Source: Bordetella petrii
GTDB taxonomy: Bacteria; Pseudomonadota; Gammaproteobacteria; Burkholderiales; Burkholderiaceae_B
Length of the DNA: 64,000 bases
Direction of reading: 5' to 3'
Assembly: GCF_017356245.1 (NCBI RefSeq)
Contig: NZ_JAFMZZ010000001.1
Location: 1,693,698-1,757,697 of the forward strand
In this document: positions 45,596 through 53,479 of the stretch, in pieces
Layout of the letters: every line of letters begins with the position of its first letter
How positions within the stretch are numbered: the stretch's first letter is position 1
The notes under the pieces: model-generated
Database searches by the model: none
Told to the model about the DNA's origin: nothing
The model's input: only the letters and a program-made list of their open reading frames with translations
Program-made: the position numbers and the translations under genes

Positions 45596-47818
45596 ATGTC
45601 TGTGATCCCCGATACCGATGCGTCTTCGCCGTTCGACGACGCCTGGCGCCAGACTGCCGGGGCCGGCCTCGAACCCGACGCGCTGGCGCGCATCGAGCGG
45701 GCGGTGGCCTGGGCCATGCCCCGGTTCGCCGGCCAGCACACGGCCACCGGCGAGTCCCTGGCGCGCCATGCCGCCGGCGCCGTACGCATCCTGGCGGGCC
45801 TGCAAACCGACGTCGCGGTCCGCATCGCCGCCTTGCTGGCGGTGCTGCCCACCGACCTGTCCCAGCCCGCCCCGCCGCTGCGCAATGACCCGATCGCCGC
45901 CGAGTTCGGCGCCGAGGTCGCCCGCCTGGTGCAGGGCGCGCGCGCGCTGCTGCGGCTGGGCATGGTGGCGCGCCACGCCAGCGACAGCGAAGCCGACAGC
46001 GGCGACCAGAAAGAAATGCAGCGCAAGATGCTGCTGGCCATGGCGGCCGACCTGCGCATCGTGCTGATGCGCCTGGCGTCGCGCCTGCAGACGCTGCGCT
46101 GGCACGCCGAATCCAAGACCCCGTGCACGCCGGCCTTCGCCCAGGAAACGCTGGACCTGTACGCGCCGCTGGCCAACCGGCTGGGCATCTGGCAAATCAA
46201 GTGGGAAATGGAAGACCTGGCCTTCCGCTTCCTGGAACCCGACCGCTACAAGCAGATTGCGCGCCTGCTCGAAGAAAAGCGGGTCGAGCGCGAAGCCTTC
46301 ATTGCCGGCGCCATCGAGCGCGTGCAGGCGGCGCTGGCCAGGGCCGGAATCCACGCCGAGGTCAGCGGCCGGCCCAAGCACATCTACAGCATCTGGAACA
46401 AAATGCGCCTGAAGGGGCTCGAGTTCTCGCAGCTGTACGACCTGCGCGCACTGCGCGTCATCGTCGACGACGTGCGCGATTGCTACACCGCGCTGGGCAT
46501 GGTGCACGACATGTGGACGCCGATGCCCGACGAGTTCGACGACTACATCTCGCGCCCCAAGCCCAACGGCTATCGCTCACTGCATACGGTGGTGGCCGAC
46601 GACGACGGCCGGCCGTTCGAGGTGCAGATCCGCACGCGCGGCATGCACCAGTTCGCCGAATACGGCATGGCCGCGCACTGGCGCTACAAAGAAGCCGGCG
46701 CCAAGGGCGGGCAGGTGGCCGCCTCCAGCGAGTACGACCGCCAGCTGTCCTGGATGCGCCAGCTGCTGGCCTGGAACACCGACATGGAAGCGGGCGGGGC
46801 GGCTGCGCCGGCCGGCGCGCCGCGCGACGAACGCATCTACGTGCTGACGCCGCAGGCCCGCGTCATCGAGCTGCCGGCGGGCGCCACGCCGGTCGATTTC
46901 GCCTACCACCTGCATACCGACCTGGGACACCGCTGCCGCGGCGCCCGCGTCGACGGCCAGATGGTGCCGCTGCAGACCCGCCTGGCCACCGGCCAGACAG
47001 TCGAGATCATCGCCGCCAAGTCGGGCGGCCCGTCGCGCGACTGGCTCAATCCGCAGCTGGGTTTCCTGGCCAGCCCGCGGGCGCGCGCCAAGGTGCGCAT
47101 GTGGTTCAACGCCATCGAGCTGCAGCAGCGCATCACCACCGGCCAGGCGCTGATCGAAAAAGAACTGCAGCGGCTGGGCAAGACCGCCGTCAATCTCGAG
47201 CAGCTGGCGCAAAGCCTGGGCTTCGCGCGGGCCGACGATCTGTACGTGGCGGCCGCCAAAGACGAATTCAGCCTGCGCCAGATCGACAGTGTTTTCCAGC
47301 AGCCGGCTCCCGAACCCGAACCCGAGGCGGCCGCCCTGGCCAATGCGCACAGCGCCGACAGCGCCGCGCGCAGCGGCAAGAGCGGGGTGCTGGTAGTGGG
47401 GGTGGGGTCGCTGCTGACCCAGCTGGCGCGCTGCTGCCGGCCGGCGCCGCCCGACGAGATCGCCGGCTTCGTCACCCGCGGCCGCGGCGTGTCCATCCAC
47501 CGCACCGGCTGCCGCAGCTACCAGGCGCTGGCCGCGCGCGAGCCGGAACGGGTCATCGACGTGGCCTGGGGCAAAACTTCCGAAACTTTTTACCCGGTTG
47601 ATATCAGCGTGCATGCGCACGACCGCTCCGGCCTGCTGCGGGACCTGTCCGAAGTCTTCGCCCGCCAGCGCCTGAACGTGGTGGGCGTCAATACCCAAAG
47701 CCGCCAGTCGCTGGCGCACATGATCTTCACGGTCGAAGTGCGCGGCGGCGAGTCGCTGGGCAAGGCGCTGGCGGCGCTGTCCGAGGTGCCGGGCGTCACT
47801 TCCGCGGTGCGCCACTGA
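45596..47818 (+). CDS. relA: RelA, (p)ppGpp synthetase
   Basis: 740 residues from ATG 45596 (longer upstream frame is an antisense shadow of mtfA). The N-terminal hydrolase-like domain has lost its HD residues (SLARHAAGAVRIL), the synthetase domain has EFDDYISRPKPNGYRSLHT near 312, where ExDD marks monofunctional RelA, followed by TGS (about 411-470, RIYVLTPQARVIELPAG), the CCRPAPPDEI zinc-finger-like region and a C-terminal ACT domain (about 663-740). Makes (p)ppGpp on stalled ribosomes. No obvious ribosome site. A SpoT gene must be elsewhere to degrade the product. Confidence 0.95.
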   Translation: MSVIPDTDASSPFDDAWRQTAGAGLEPDALARIERAVAWAMPRFAGQHTATGESLARHAAGAVRILAGLQTDVAVRIAALLAVLPTDLSQPAPPLRNDPIAAEFGAEVARLVQGARALLRLGMVARHASDSEADSGDQKEMQRKMLLAMAADLRIVLMRLASRLQTLRWHAESKTPCTPAFAQETLDLYAPLANRLGIWQIKWEMEDLAFRFLEPDRYKQIARLLEEKRVEREAFIAGAIERVQAALARAGIHAEVSGRPKHIYSIWNKMRLKGLEFSQLYDLRALRVIVDDVRDCYTALGMVHDMWTPMPDEFDDYISRPKPNGYRSLHTVVADDDGRPFEVQIRTRGMHQFAEYGMAAHWRYKEAGAKGGQVAASSEYDRQLSWMRQLLAWNTDMEAGGAAAPAGAPRDERIYVLTPQARVIELPAGATPVDFAYHLHTDLGHRCRGARVDGQMVPLQTRLATGQTVEIIAAKSGGPSRDWLNPQLGFLASPRARAKVRMWFNAIELQQRITTGQALIEKELQRLGKTAVNLEQLAQSLGFARADDLYVAAAKDEFSLRQIDSVFQQPAPEPEPEAAALANAHSADSAARSGKSGVLVVGVGSLLTQLARCCRPAPPDEIAGFVTRGRGVSIHRTGCRSYQALAAREPERVIDVAWGKTSETFYPVDISVHAHDRSGLLRDLSEVFARQRLNVVGVNTQSRQSLAHMIFTVEVRGGESLGKALAALSEVPGVTSAVRH

Positions 47819-47904
47819 CGCGGTGCCCCCGGCCCGGCCCGCCAGGCGCGGCGGCCGGCGGTTCTGTCCTACACTCGGTGTTTTACCCTGTCGAGAATCG
47901 TCAC

Positions 47905-49059
47905 ATGGATACGCGTACCTGGCTGCAAACGCTGGTCGGCATCGATACCACCAGCCGCAACTCGAACCTGGGCCTGATCGAAACCGTGCGGGACAGCCTC
48001 AAGGCCCAGGGCGTGCAGGCCTGGCTGGCGCACAACGCCGATGGCAGCAAGGCCAACCTGTTCGCCACGCTGCCGGCCAGCGACGGCGGCGAGCAGGGCG
48101 GCATCGTCCTGTCGGGCCATACCGACGTCGTGCCGGTCGACGGCCAGGCCTGGTCCACCGACCCGTTCGCGCTGGCCGAGGCCGACGGGCGGCTGTACGG
48201 CCGCGGCACCTGCGACATGAAAGGCTTCATCGCCGCCTCGCTGGCGCTGGTGCCCGAATACCTGGCCATGCCGCGCAAGAAGCCCATTCACCTGGCGTTC
48301 TCGTACGACGAAGAAGTCGGCTGCGTCGGCGCGCCGGTGATGCTGGCCGAGCTGCGCGAGCGCGGCATCCGGCCCGACGGCTGTGTGGTGGGCGAGCCCA
48401 CCGGCATGCAGGTGGTCGTGGCGCACAAGGGCATCAACCTGTTCCGCTGCTGCGTGCAGGGCAAGGCGGCGCACTCGTCGCTGACTCCGCGCGGCTGCAA
48501 TGCCATCGAGTACGCGGCCCGCCTGATCTGCCGCATCCGCGAGCTGGCCGATACATTCAAGGCGCAGGGCCCCTACGACGAGTTCTACGACGTGCCGTAT
48601 TCCACCCTGACCACCAACCTGATCCAGGGCGGCATCGCCGTCAACACCATTCCCGAGCGCTGCGAGTTCTCGTACGAGTTCCGCAACCTGCCGGGCATGC
48701 CGGCCGACGAAATCCAGGCCCAGGTCGAGCGCTACGTGCAGGAAACCCTGCTGCCGGCCATGCGGGCCGAGTTCGAGGGCGCCCGCATCGACATCCAGTC
48801 CGGCGCCAGGGCGCCGGGCCTGGACGCCTCGGAAGAGGCGGCCATTACGCAGCTGGCGCGGGCCCTGACCGACGACCGGGCCACCCGCAAAGTGGCCTAC
48901 GGCACCGAGGCGGGGCTGTTCCAGGGCCTGGGCGTGCCCACGGTGGTGTGCGGCCCGGGGCACATCGAGCAGGCGCACAAGCCCGACGAATACGTGGCGC
49001 TGGATCAGCTGGCGGCCTGCGAGAAATTCCTGCGCCGCCTCGGTCAGTCGCTGGCATAG
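47905..49059 (+). CDS. argE: Acetylornithine deacetylase
   Basis: 384 residues from ATG 47905 (MDTRTWLQTLVGIDTTSRNS). M20 peptidase family: LSGHTDVVPVDG, RGTCDMKGF, SYDEEVGCVGA (catalytic Glu), GEPTGMQ, then the dimerisation domain and a final GPGHIEQAHKPDEYV with a metal histidine. Releases ornithine in arginine biosynthesis. TACACT at 47870-47875 is a possible -10 box. Confidence 0.94.
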   Translation: MDTRTWLQTLVGIDTTSRNSNLGLIETVRDSLKAQGVQAWLAHNADGSKANLFATLPASDGGEQGGIVLSGHTDVVPVDGQAWSTDPFALAEADGRLYGRGTCDMKGFIAASLALVPEYLAMPRKKPIHLAFSYDEEVGCVGAPVMLAELRERGIRPDGCVVGEPTGMQVVVAHKGINLFRCCVQGKAAHSSLTPRGCNAIEYAARLICRIRELADTFKAQGPYDEFYDVPYSTLTTNLIQGGIAVNTIPERCEFSYEFRNLPGMPADEIQAQVERYVQETLLPAMRAEFEGARIDIQSGARAPGLDASEEAAITQLARALTDDRATRKVAYGTEAGLFQGLGVPTVVCGPGHIEQAHKPDEYVALDQLAACEKFLRRLGQSLA

Positions 49060-49149
49060 GCTGGCCACCCGTCCGCTCGGGTAAAATGGCGGGTTGCGAA
49101 GCGGGCTTCGCGGCGAACGGTGCGTTTGCCGCCAGCCCAGGAGAAACTG

Positions 49150-50349
49150 GTGAAACCTTACGACCTCCCGGATGCCCAGGGCCATTTCGGCCAGTATGGC
49201 GGCGTGTTCGTGGCCGAAACGCTGATGCACGCGCTCGATGAGCTGCGCGCGGCCTACGACCACTGCCGTCTCGACCCCAAGTTCGTCGAAACCTTCAACT
49301 ACGAACTCAAGCACTTCGTGGGGCGCCCCAGCCCCGTCTACCACGCGGCCCGCTGGTCGCGCGAGCTGGGCGGCGCGCAGATCTGGTTCAAGCGCGAAGA
49401 CCTCAACCACACCGGCGCGCACAAGGTCAACAACTGCATCGGCCAGGCCCTGCTGGCCCGCCACATGGGCAAGCCGCGCGTCATCGCCGAAACCGGCGCC
49501 GGCCAGCACGGCGTGGCCACCGCCACGGTGGCGGCCCGCTATGGCATGGAATGCGTGGTCTACATGGGCAGCGAAGACGTCCGGCGCCAGGCTTCCAATG
49601 TGTACCGCATGAAGCTGCTGGGCGCCACGGTGGTGCCGGTCGAGTCCGGCTCGCGCACCCTGAAAGACGCCCTGAACGAAGCCATGCGCGACTGGGTCAC
49701 CAATATCGAAAACACCTTCTACATCATCGGCACGGTGGCCGGCCCCGATCCCTACCCGCGCATGGTGCGCGACTTCCAGACCGTCATCGGCAACGAATGC
49801 CTGGCGCAGATGCCGCAAGACGCCGGCCGCCAGCCCGACTACGTGCTGGCCTCGGTGGGCGGCGGCTCGAATGCCATGGGCATTTTCTACCCGTACATTC
49901 CCTATGAAAACGTCCGGCTGGTGGGCGTGGAAGCCGCCGGCGAAGGGCTGGACAGCGGCCGCCACGCGGCGTCGCTGGCCGCCGGCCAGGTCGGCGTGCT
50001 GCACGGCAACCGCACCTATGTCATGCAGAACGCCGACGGCCAGGTCCAGGAAACCCATTCGGTGTCGGCCGGGCTCGACTACCCCGGCGTGGGGCCCGAG
50101 CACGCCTGGCTGAAAGACAGCGGGCGCGCCCAGTACGTGGGCATCACCGACGACGAGGCGCTGGCCGCGTTCCACGACTGCTGCCGCATCGAAGGCATCA
50201 TGCCGGCGCTCGAGTCTTCGCATGCCATTGCGCAGGCCGTCAAAATGGCGCCCACGCTGCCGCAAGACACCATCATCCTGGTCAATTTGTCGGGCCGTGG
50301 CGACAAAGACATGCATACCGTCGCCGAACGCGCCGGCATCCAGTTCTGA
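49150..50349 (+). CDS. trpB: Tryptophan synthase beta chain
   Basis: 399 residues from GTG 49150, supported by AGGAG six bases before; the longer frame from ATG 49120 lacks this. PLP lysine K92 in [10 protein letters not shown], glycine loop [10 protein letters not shown] and EAAGEG block. Condenses indole and serine. trpA follows after 4 bp. A TAAAAT box lies at 49082-49087. No leader peptide with tryptophan codons was seen. Confidence 0.98.
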   Translation: MKPYDLPDAQGHFGQYGGVFVAETLMHALDELRAAYDHCRLDPKFVETFNYELKHFVGRPSPVYHAARWSRELGGAQIWFKREDLNHTGAHKVNNCIGQALLARHMGKPRVIAETGAGQHGVATATVAARYGMECVVYMGSEDVRRQASNVYRMKLLGATVVPVESGSRTLKDALNEAMRDWVTNIENTFYIIGTVAGPDPYPRMVRDFQTVIGNECLAQMPQDAGRQPDYVLASVGGGSNAMGIFYPYIPYENVRLVGVEAAGEGLDSGRHAASLAAGQVGVLHGNRTYVMQNADGQVQETHSVSAGLDYPGVGPEHAWLKDSGRAQYVGITDDEALAAFHDCCRIEGIMPALESSHAIAQAVKMAPTLPQDTIILVNLSGRGDKDMHTVAERAGIQF

Positions 50350-50353
50350 CACC

Positions 50354-51214
50354 ATGACGACCCAAACCGATCGTATCGCCGCGGCGTTTTCCCGCGTGGC
50401 CGAATCCGGCCGCTCGGCCGCGCTGATTCCCTACATCGCCGCCGGCGACCCCTCGCCGCAGGCCACCGTGCCGCTCATGCACGCGCTGGTGCAGGCCGGC
50501 GCCGACATCATCGAACTGGGCGTGCCGTTTTCCGATCCCATGGCCGACGGCCCGGTCATCCAGCGCGCCGCCGAGCGCGCCATCGCCCAGGGCGTGGGCC
50601 TGCGCCGCGTGCTCGAACTGGTCGCCCAGTTCCGCCGCGACGACACCGCCACGCCGGTGGTGCTGATGGGCTACGCCAATCCCATCGAATGCATGGGCCA
50701 GCAGGCGTTTGCCCAGGCCGCCCAACAGGCCGGCGTCGATGGCGTGCTGGTGGTCGACTACCCGCCCGAAGAAGTCGATGCCTTCGCCGGGCAGCTCGAA
50801 ACCTGCGGCATCGCCCCCATTTTCCTGCTGGCGCCTACGTCCACCGATGCCCGCATCCAGGCCGTCGCCCGCATCGCGCGCGGCTATGTCTACTATGTGT
50901 CGCTCAAGGGCGTCACTGGCTCGGGCAGCCTGAACACCGACGACGTGGCGGCGCGCGTGGCGCTCATCCGGCGCCACGTCAGCATCCCGGTGGGGGTGGG
51001 CTTCGGCATCCGCGACGCGGCCAGCGCGCAGAACATCGCGCGCGCCGCCGACGCCGTGGTCATCGGCAGCAAGCTCATCGAAACCCTCGAACAGGCGGTT
51101 GCCGCCGCGCCCGCCGGCAAGCAGACCGAGGCCGCCGTGGCCGCCGCCAGCCAGTGGCTGGGCGGCATCCGGCAGGCGCTCGACCAAATCAAACGAGGCA
51201 ACCCGCCGGCCTGA
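50354..51214 (+). CDS. trpA: Tryptophan synthase alpha chain
   Basis: 286 residues from ATG 50354. TIM barrel with catalytic E54 ([10 protein letters not shown]) and D65 (MADGP), and the VTGSG phosphate loop region. Cleaves indole-glycerol phosphate and channels indole to TrpB. Confidence 0.98.
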   Translation: MTTQTDRIAAAFSRVAESGRSAALIPYIAAGDPSPQATVPLMHALVQAGADIIELGVPFSDPMADGPVIQRAAERAIAQGVGLRRVLELVAQFRRDDTATPVVLMGYANPIECMGQQAFAQAAQQAGVDGVLVVDYPPEEVDAFAGQLETCGIAPIFLLAPTSTDARIQAVARIARGYVYYVSLKGVTGSGSLNTDDVAARVALIRRHVSIPVGVGFGIRDAASAQNIARAADAVVIGSKLIETLEQAVAAAPAGKQTEAAVAAASQWLGGIRQALDQIKRGNPPA

Positions 51215-51249
51215 AGCCGCCGCGCGCCGCCTCTTAACGGAAAAAGACA

Positions 51250-52125
51250 ATGAGCTGGATCGAAAAACTCCTGCCGCCCCGCATCAACAAAACCAGCGAC
51301 AGCGGCGCCCGGCGCGTGCCTGAAGGCCTGTGGGTCAAATGCCCGTCCTGCGAGTCCGTGCTGTACAGCGAAGACCTGGCGGCCAACCTGCATGTGTGTC
51401 CCAAGTGCGACCACCACATGCGCATCGGCTCGCGCGCCCGCATCGACTCGCTGCTCGATGTCGAGGGCCGGGTCGAAATCGGCCAGAACACGCGTTCGGT
51501 CGATTCGCTGAAATTCAAGGACACGCGCAAGTATCCCGAGCGCGTCCAGGAAGCCATGAAACAAACCGGCGAAACCGACGCGCTGGTGGTCATGAGCGGC
51601 TCGATCCGCGGGGTGCCCGCGGTGGTGGCCTGCTTCGAGTTCGAATTCATGGGCGGCTCGATGGGCTCGGTGGTGGGCGAACGCTTCGCGCGTGGCGCCC
51701 AGGTGGCCCTGGACAACAAAACCCCGTTCATCTGCGTGGCGGCCTCGGGCGGCGCCCGCATGCAGGAAAGCCTGCTGTCGCTGATGCAAATGGCCAAGAC
51801 CAACGCCATGCTGACCCGCCTGTCGGCGCACGGGCTGCCGTTCATCAGCGTGCTTACCGACCCCACCATGGGCGGGGTGTCGGCCAGCTTTGCCTTCATG
51901 GGAGACGTGGTCATCGCCGAGCCCAAGGCCCTGATCGGCTTCGCCGGCCCGCGCGTCATCGAGCAGACCGTGCGCGAGAAGCTGCCCGAAGGCTTCCAGC
52001 GCGCCGAGTTCCTGCTGCAGAAGGGGGCCATCGACATGGTGGTCGACCGGCGCCAGCTGCGCGAAGAAATCGCCCGCCTGCTGGCCCTGCTGACCGACCA
52101 GCCGGCCGACGTCGTCACCGCCTGA
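51250..52125 (+). CDS. accD: Acetyl-CoA carboxylase carboxyltransferase subunit beta
   Basis: 291 residues. Zinc ribbon C31, C34, C50, C53 near the N-terminus, then the carboxyltransferase fold ([29 protein letters not shown]). Supplies malonyl-CoA for fatty acid synthesis with AccA. Linked to trpBA by 35 bp, as in several other bacteria. folC, a frequent next gene, is not here; pagL follows instead. Confidence 0.98.
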   Translation: MSWIEKLLPPRINKTSDSGARRVPEGLWVKCPSCESVLYSEDLAANLHVCPKCDHHMRIGSRARIDSLLDVEGRVEIGQNTRSVDSLKFKDTRKYPERVQEAMKQTGETDALVVMSGSIRGVPAVVACFEFEFMGGSMGSVVGERFARGAQVALDNKTPFICVAASGGARMQESLLSLMQMAKTNAMLTRLSAHGLPFISVLTDPTMGGVSASFAFMGDVVIAEPKALIGFAGPRVIEQTVREKLPEGFQRAEFLLQKGAIDMVVDRRQLREEIARLLALLTDQPADVVTA

Positions 52126-52294
52126 TACATGGTTTTCCCGGTGCGATATTTCCATATTGCACTGGAATCCACCTGGTTTTCACCACCGGATGTCGGATTT
52201 TTCCGCCGGACTGTTGCCTGGCTTATACAGGCGGCGGCGAGGGCGGCGGAATTTCTGATATGTTTACTGGCGCGTAAAAAACACAGGAGCATTC
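52126..52294. other. accD-pagL intergenic region
   Basis: 169 bp, AT-rich by local standards. TTATAC/TATACA at 52223-52229 could be a -10 box for pagL, with a poor -35. No accD terminator with a U-tract recognised. A 60-codon open frame at 52129-52311 lacks a ribosome site. Confidence 0.4.
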
Positions 52295-52840
52295 ATGCTG
52301 AATCTCAATAATAAAATCACCCGTTCGGCGCTGGCCGCCTTGTCGCTGGCCGGCCTGGTATGCACGGCGCAGGCCCAGGAAGCCACCCAGGGCGGCATCG
52401 GCCTGCACTATGGCGTGGGCGACCACTACCAGCGTACCGAACTGGTGTACGAAACCCCCGGCCTGCAGCTGTACAAATCCGACGGCAATTGGGGCCGCGT
52501 GGATCTCACCGGCGAATTCGGCGTGGCCTACTGGACGGCCAACGGCTCGCGTTCGCCCAGCCATGTCTGGCAATTCAATGCCATCCCGATGTTCCGCTGG
52601 TGGATGAGCGAACGCTTCTACGTCGAAGCCGGCATCGGCGCCACCGCCTTCACCCACACCAGATTCGCCGACGAGAACATCAGTACGGCGTTTCAGTTTG
52701 GCGATCACATCGGCATGGGTTTCCTGGTGACGCCCAACAATCGCCTGGGCCTGCGCTATTCGCATTTTTCCAATGCCAGCATCAAGCGTCCCAACCCGGG
52801 CCTCGACGTCCTGCAGCTGACGTATACGTACCAGTTCTAA
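52295..52840 (+). CDS. pagL: PagL lipid A 3-O-deacylase
   Basis: 181 residues with a signal peptide ending AQA before QEATQGG and an eight-stranded barrel pattern ending in TYTYQF (terminal Phe). The catalytic block RYSHFSNASIKRPNPGLD holds H157, S159 and N160; the third catalytic residue is a glutamate further on in some species. Removes the 3-position acyl chain of lipid A in the outer membrane and changes endotoxin activity; active PagL is known in B. bronchiseptica. AGGAG precedes the ATG. Followed by a strong terminator. Confidence 0.93.
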   Translation: MLNLNNKITRSALAALSLAGLVCTAQAQEATQGGIGLHYGVGDHYQRTELVYETPGLQLYKSDGNWGRVDLTGEFGVAYWTANGSRSPSHVWQFNAIPMFRWWMSERFYVEAGIGATAFTHTRFADENISTAFQFGDHIGMGFLVTPNNRLGLRYSHFSNASIKRPNPGLDVLQLTYTYQF

Positions 52841-52869
52841 GCCGTGCGCGGGCCGGCAGGCCCCACGCA

Positions 52870-52899
52870 AAAAGGCCGGAAGCATGCTTCCGGCCTTTT
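52870..52899. terminator. Bidirectional terminator between pagL and a thioesterase gene
   Basis: 30-bp perfect palindrome: AAAAGGCCGGAAGC at 52870-52883, centre AT, then its complement to 52899 ending TTTT. Serves the two converging genes. Confidence 0.9.
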
Positions 52900-52910
52900 G
52901 CTTTGCGGGC

Positions 52911-53354
52911 TCAGGATGGCGTGCAATAGCGCGCCAGCCGCTCGCGATGGCGCGCCGGGATGGCCACCGGCCGGCGCGAATGCGGGTCGACGTAGACGTG
53001 CGTGAACACGCCGCTGGCGTGGCTGTCGGGACGCTGCGCCGTGAACACCCCCAGCCGATAGGTGACGCTGCTGGTGCCCAGCTTGAGCACCCGCAGGCCG
53101 ATTTCCACCGGCGCGGGAAACGATACCGGCTCGTAGTACTGGCATTGTGTGCCGACCACCAGGCCGATGGCCTCGGGCGAATCGGCGCCCGCGATGCCTT
53201 CGGCGATCAGCAGGCCGTTTACCGCCGTATCGAACCACGAGTAATAGACCACGTTGTTGACGTGGCCGTAGACGTCGTTGTCCATCCAGCGTGTGGTGAT
53301 GGGGGTGAAGTGCCGATAGGCATCGCGGCCTTCGGCAAGCAGCCGGTCTGTCAT
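52911..53354 (-). CDS. Hotdog-fold acyl-CoA thioesterase
   Basis: 147 residues. The motif RWMDNDVYGHVNNVVYYSWFD with its central aspartate is that of 4-hydroxybenzoyl-CoA thioesterase/YbgC-like enzymes. Likely hydrolyses acyl-CoA esters; substrate not predictable. Single gene bounded by terminators on both sides. Confidence 0.9.
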   Translation of the reverse strand: MTDRLLAEGRDAYRHFTPITTRWMDNDVYGHVNNVVYYSWFDTAVNGLLIAEGIAGADSPEAIGLVVGTQCQYYEPVSFPAPVEIGLRVLKLGTSSVTYRLGVFTAQRPDSHASGVFTHVYVDPHSRRPVAIPARHRERLARYCTPS

Positions 53355-53427
53355 GCGGGGCTCCGTTGAAGGGGGCGGGCGGGCCCGCGCTGGAACGGGG
53401 CCAGTCTACCGCGGGGCGGCAGCAAAA

Positions 53428-53455
53428 AAAACGCCGGCATTGCTGCCGGCGTTTT
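53428..53455 (-). terminator. Terminator of rne
   Basis: Stem AAAACGCCGGCA (53428-53439) with TGCCGGCGTTTT (53444-53455), loop TTGC. Leftward transcripts end in a run of eight U, downstream of the rne stop at 53480. Confidence 0.9.
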
Positions 53456-53479
53456 CACGTGGCCTGGCGGCCGCGCCGC

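Noticed and set aside
49060..49149. Tryptophan attenuator before trpB
   Set aside because: No leader peptide with Trp codons and no alternative hairpins with a U-tract.
47869..50355. 828-codon minus-strand frame over argE and trpB
   Set aside because: Shadow of two well-defined genes; no ribosome site or recognisable domain.
52129..52311. 60-codon frame between accD and pagL
   Set aside because: No ribosome site, overlaps the pagL start, composition of the product is unconvincing. Not fully excluded.
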